A DNA stretch of 7,531 nucleotides from Savagea sp. (GTDB lineage: Bacteria > Bacillota > Bacilli > Bacillales_A > Planococcaceae), in contig JASLHQ010000198.1 in NCBI GenBank assembly GCA_030152265.1, forward strand, positions 1-7,531, in the 5' to 3' direction. The first letter of the stretch is position 1; each line of letters starts with the position of its first letter. The position numbers and the translations under genes are program-made. Below the pieces are notes generated by a model. The model ran no database searches. It was not told the DNA's origin and saw nothing but the letters and a program-made list of their open reading frames with translations. Positions 5,958-7,531 of the stretch are shown here, one piece after another.

Positions 5958-5964
5958 CTTGAAA

Positions 5965-7044
5965 TTATGCGTTTTGTTTAATCGTTTCGACTGTCGTACG
6001 GTCGAGTGAACGGACGAGTTTCACGATCATTTCTTTCGCTGCTGCGTAGTCATCCGTATGGATGATTGAAGCGTGCGTATGAATGTAACGTGAGCAAAGT
6101 CCGATGACAGCGCTCGGTACTCCTTCGTTCGATACGTGAACTTGTCCTGCGTCTGTTCCACCTGGAGAAATGAAATATTGATACGGAATGTCGTTCGTTT
6201 CCGCTGTGTCGAGAATGTACTCGCGAAGTCCGCGGTGTGTCACCATCGTACGGTCATAAATGCGGAGTAAGAACCCTTCTCCGAGTTGTCCGAATTGGTT
6301 TTTATCACCTGATGCGTCGTTCGCTGGGCTCGCGTCGAGTGCGAAGAAAATGTCCGGCTTGATCATGTTCGCTGCTGTTTGTGCACCGCGAAGGCCGACT
6401 TCTTCCATGACGTTCGCTCCTGAATATAAATGGTTCGGAAGCTTGTCATCTTTCACTTCTTTTAACAATTCGAGCGCAAGTCCACAACCGTAACGGTTAT
6501 CCCAAGCTTTCGCCATAATTTTTTTCGGGTTTTTCATCGGTGTAAATGGGCAAATCGGTAAAATTTGTTGTCCTGGACGGATGCCCATATTGTCCATTAC
6601 GTCTGCTTTGTCGTCCGCACCGACATCGATCAACATATTTTTAATGTCCATCGGTTTGTTGCGCACTTCATCGCTTAATAAATGTGGAGGAATCGAGCCG
6701 ATTACCCCGATAACTGGTCCTTCATCCGTAATAATTTGAACGCGTTGTGCGAGAAGCACTTGACTCCACCAACCGCCGAGCGTTTGGAAACGAATCATAC
6801 CGTTATCTGTAATGCCTGTTACCATGAAGCCGACTTCGTCCATATGGCCCGCTACCATAATCGTTGGCGCGTCCGCTTCTTCACTTTTACGCACGCCGAA
6901 AATGCTTCCGAGTCCGTCTTGAATGATATCGTCGACGAGTGGCTCCATCTCTTGACGCATGTAGTCGCGCACGAGGTATTCATTGCCTGGTGCCCCTGGT
7001 AATTCTGTTAATGTTTTAAACATATTTAACGTATCTTGTTTCAA
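5965..7044 (-). CDS. ytoP: M42 family metallopeptidase YtoP (glutamyl/deblocking aminopeptidase type)
   Basis: A 359-residue cytoplasmic metallo-aminopeptidase of family M42, which usually forms large tetrahedral dodecamers and uses two divalent metals to cleave N-terminal residues from peptides. The co-catalytic signature is intact: AGHMDEVGF with His67 and Asp69, the bridging Asp182 in AWDNRYGCG, the general-base/metal pair Glu214-Glu215 in MEEVGLRGA, Asp237 in LDASPAND, and a C-terminal RYIHTHASIIH that supplies the last His. The length matches the family (about 350-360). TTG at 7044 is chosen as the start because GGAGGAGG (7053-7060) sits 8 nt upstream, and LKQDTLNMFKTL matches where family members begin. 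Upstream in-frame codons (ATG 7077, TTG 7086) would translate through this site and have no SD of their own. Placement divergent to ytzB favours YtoP over the paralog YsdC. Exact substrate preference cannot be read from sequence. Confidence 0.93.
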   Translation of the reverse strand: MKQDTLNMFKTLTELPGAPGNEYLVRDYMRQEMEPLVDDIIQDGLGSIFGVRKSEEADAPTIMVAGHMDEVGFMVTGITDNGMIRFQTLGGWWSQVLLAQRVQIITDEGPVIGVIGSIPPHLLSDEVRNKPMDIKNMLIDVGADDKADVMDNMGIRPGQQILPICPFTPMKNPKKIMAKAWDNRYGCGLALELLKEVKDDKLPNHLYSGANVMEEVGLRGAQTAANMIKPDIFFALDASPANDASGDKNQFGQLGEGFLLRIYDRTMVTHRGLREYILDTAETNDIPYQYFISPGGTDAGQVHVSNEGVPSAVIGLCSRYIHTHASIIHTDDYAAAKEMIVKLVRSLDRTTVETIKQNA

Positions 7045-7052
7045 AAAAATTG

Positions 7053-7060
7053 CCTCCTCC
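7053..7060 (-). promoter_or_regulatory. Ribosome binding site fixing the ytoP TTG start
   Basis: GGAGGAGG on the minus strand has its AGGAGG core (7053-7058) exactly 8 nt before TTG at 7044. It argues against the longer frames starting at 7077 or 7086, which would add 11 or 14 residues. Confidence 0.8.
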
Positions 7061-7125
7061 AGTTTAGTCTTCTTCATTGTACGCAATTTTTCGTCAAATT
7101 TCTAGCTAAGTCTTTCGGAAAACGA

Positions 7126-7154
7126 AATATATCGACTTGTTGAAAATTTGTAAG
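7126..7154 (-). promoter_or_regulatory. Candidate ytoP promoter
   Basis: On the minus strand CTTACA (7149-7154) and TATATT (7126-7131) are separated by 17 nt, about 80 nt upstream of the ytoP start. A second possibility, TTGACG nearer the gene, lacks a -10 at a proper distance. Consensus match only. Confidence 0.4.
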
Positions 7155-7190
7155 GAAAATGGATTTTTCTCTTATTGAAAAGAGATGTCC

Positions 7191-7221
7191 TTACCGCTTT
7201 TCATGACAACTATGGTAAAAT
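7191..7221 (+). promoter_or_regulatory. Candidate ytzB promoter with extended -10
   Basis: TAAAAT (7216-7221) is preceded by TGG, giving an extended -10 (7213-7221). The best -35-like hexamer is TTACCG (7191-7196), 19 nt upstream, which is weak as expected for extended -10 promoters. It lies about 35 nt before the ytzB start. A small inverted repeat, TCTCTT/AAGAGA at 7168-7185, lies just upstream and could be an operator. Confidence 0.5.
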
Positions 7222-7256
7222 AGAAATGAGTTCAAACTTTTTAGGAGGTCATACAG

Positions 7257-7531
7257 ATGAAATTAAAAGATTTTATTCTCGGGATCGCAACAGGTGTGGC
7301 AGCGACAATCGCTGTTCAACAAGCGATGACGCAAATTTCGAAATATGCGCCAGCGGACAACGTTTTAAATGAAGTGAAAAACGCGTTCTTAAAAGAAGGT
7401 CCAATCGAAGGTTCTTGGATCGTTATGCAGCCGGAAGAATACCAAAACGGTATTTTAACGACTGAAGTATACCGCGGTGGAATTACACGTCTCGACAACG
7501 GAAACTTACAACAGTTCGAATTCGTTGCAGA
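7257..7531 (+). CDS. ytzB: YtzB-like PepSY-type small protein, C-terminus cut off
   Basis: The first 91 codons of a small exported or membrane-anchored protein. The N-terminus MKLKDFILGIATGVAATIAVQQ is a single hydrophobic segment without a lipobox, so it is probably a signal anchor. The mature part has the PepSY-like layout of YtzB: a helix NVLNEVKNAFLKEG, then PIEGSWIVMQPEEY, VYRGGITRLDNGNLQQFEF. B. subtilis YtzB is of the order of 100 residues, so only a short tail should be missing. ATG at 7257 has AGGAGG (7243-7248) 8 nt upstream. It is divergent from ytoP, as in B. subtilis. The role is unproven; PepSY domains are linked to peptidase inhibition or propeptide-like functions, and the neighbouring peptidase makes that idea attractive but untested. 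Confidence 0.85.
   Translation, partial: MKLKDFILGIATGVAATIAVQQAMTQISKYAPADNVLNEVKNAFLKEGPIEGSWIVMQPEEYQNGILTTEVYRGGITRLDNGNLQQFEFVA

Noticed and set aside
6682..7002. Plus-strand 106-residue frame inside ytoP
   Set aside because: Antisense to conserved M42 metal-binding segments; no start signals.
7175..7498. Frames overlapping ytzB (plus-strand 65 residues, minus-strand 60 residues)
   Set aside because: The 65-residue frame begins upstream of the ytzB promoter and has no ribosome site; the minus frame is antisense to ytzB codons.

Overview
The window looks like chromosomal DNA of a moderately thermophilic, mid-GC member of the Bacillaceae (Geobacillus/Anoxybacillus-like). This rests on Bacillus-type ribosome binding sites (AAGGAGG and variants), frequent TTG/GTG starts, sigma-A-like promoters, and recognisable orthologs of the B. 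subtilis block ytzB - ytoP - (ytpP) - ytpQ - ytpR - ytpS/sftA. Almost everything is on the minus strand. Only the ytzB-like gene at the right edge is on the plus strand, divergent from ytoP. No rRNA, tRNA, CRISPR array or insertion sequence is visible.

Layout from left to right, minus strand unless stated. (1) Positions 1-2066: 5' part of the soluble FtsK/SpoIIIE-type DNA translocase SftA, cut by the window edge just after Walker B. It has a long acidic linker that includes two adjoining 9-bp tandem repeats. (2) Positions 2101-2178: sftA promoter and a strong ytpR terminator. (3) Positions 2187-4181: a three-gene operon of a small unrecognised lipoprotein, ytpQ (DUF1444) and ytpR (tRNA-binding OB-fold protein). 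It is tightly coupled, with a 4-nt TTGA overlap and then a 1-nt gap, and has its own promoter at 4212-4240. (4) Positions 4257-5868: a segment not found in the B. subtilis arrangement as I remember it. It carries a RepA_N-type replication-initiator-like protein and a cassette of three tiny families (DUF1659, DUF2922, YvrJ), with terminators on both sides and one inside between DUF2922 and yvrJ. (5) Positions 5922-7044: the M42 aminopeptidase ytoP with its own terminator. (6) Positions 7045-7256: divergent promoter region. (7) Positions 7257 to the end: the ytzB-like PepSY-type protein, plus strand, partial.

How the parts relate: the core genes have mostly separate roles (DNA segregation at septation, tRNA-binding protein, metallopeptidase), and only the lipoprotein-ytpQ-ytpR set looks like one tightly coupled transcription/translation unit. 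The segment between ytoP and that operon is the accessory-looking part. It occupies the place where B. subtilis has ytpP (thioredoxin-like), and no ytpP is present here. The plasmid-type initiator homolog beside three uncharacterised mini-proteins is the most noteworthy content. I see no proof of a complete new system: no flanking direct repeats, integrase or partition genes are present.

Several starts were set by Shine-Dalgarno position rather than by the longest reading frame: ytoP TTG at 7044, yvrJ GTG at 4426, ytpR ATG at 2786, lipoprotein ATG at 4181, DUF2922 ATG at 4707.
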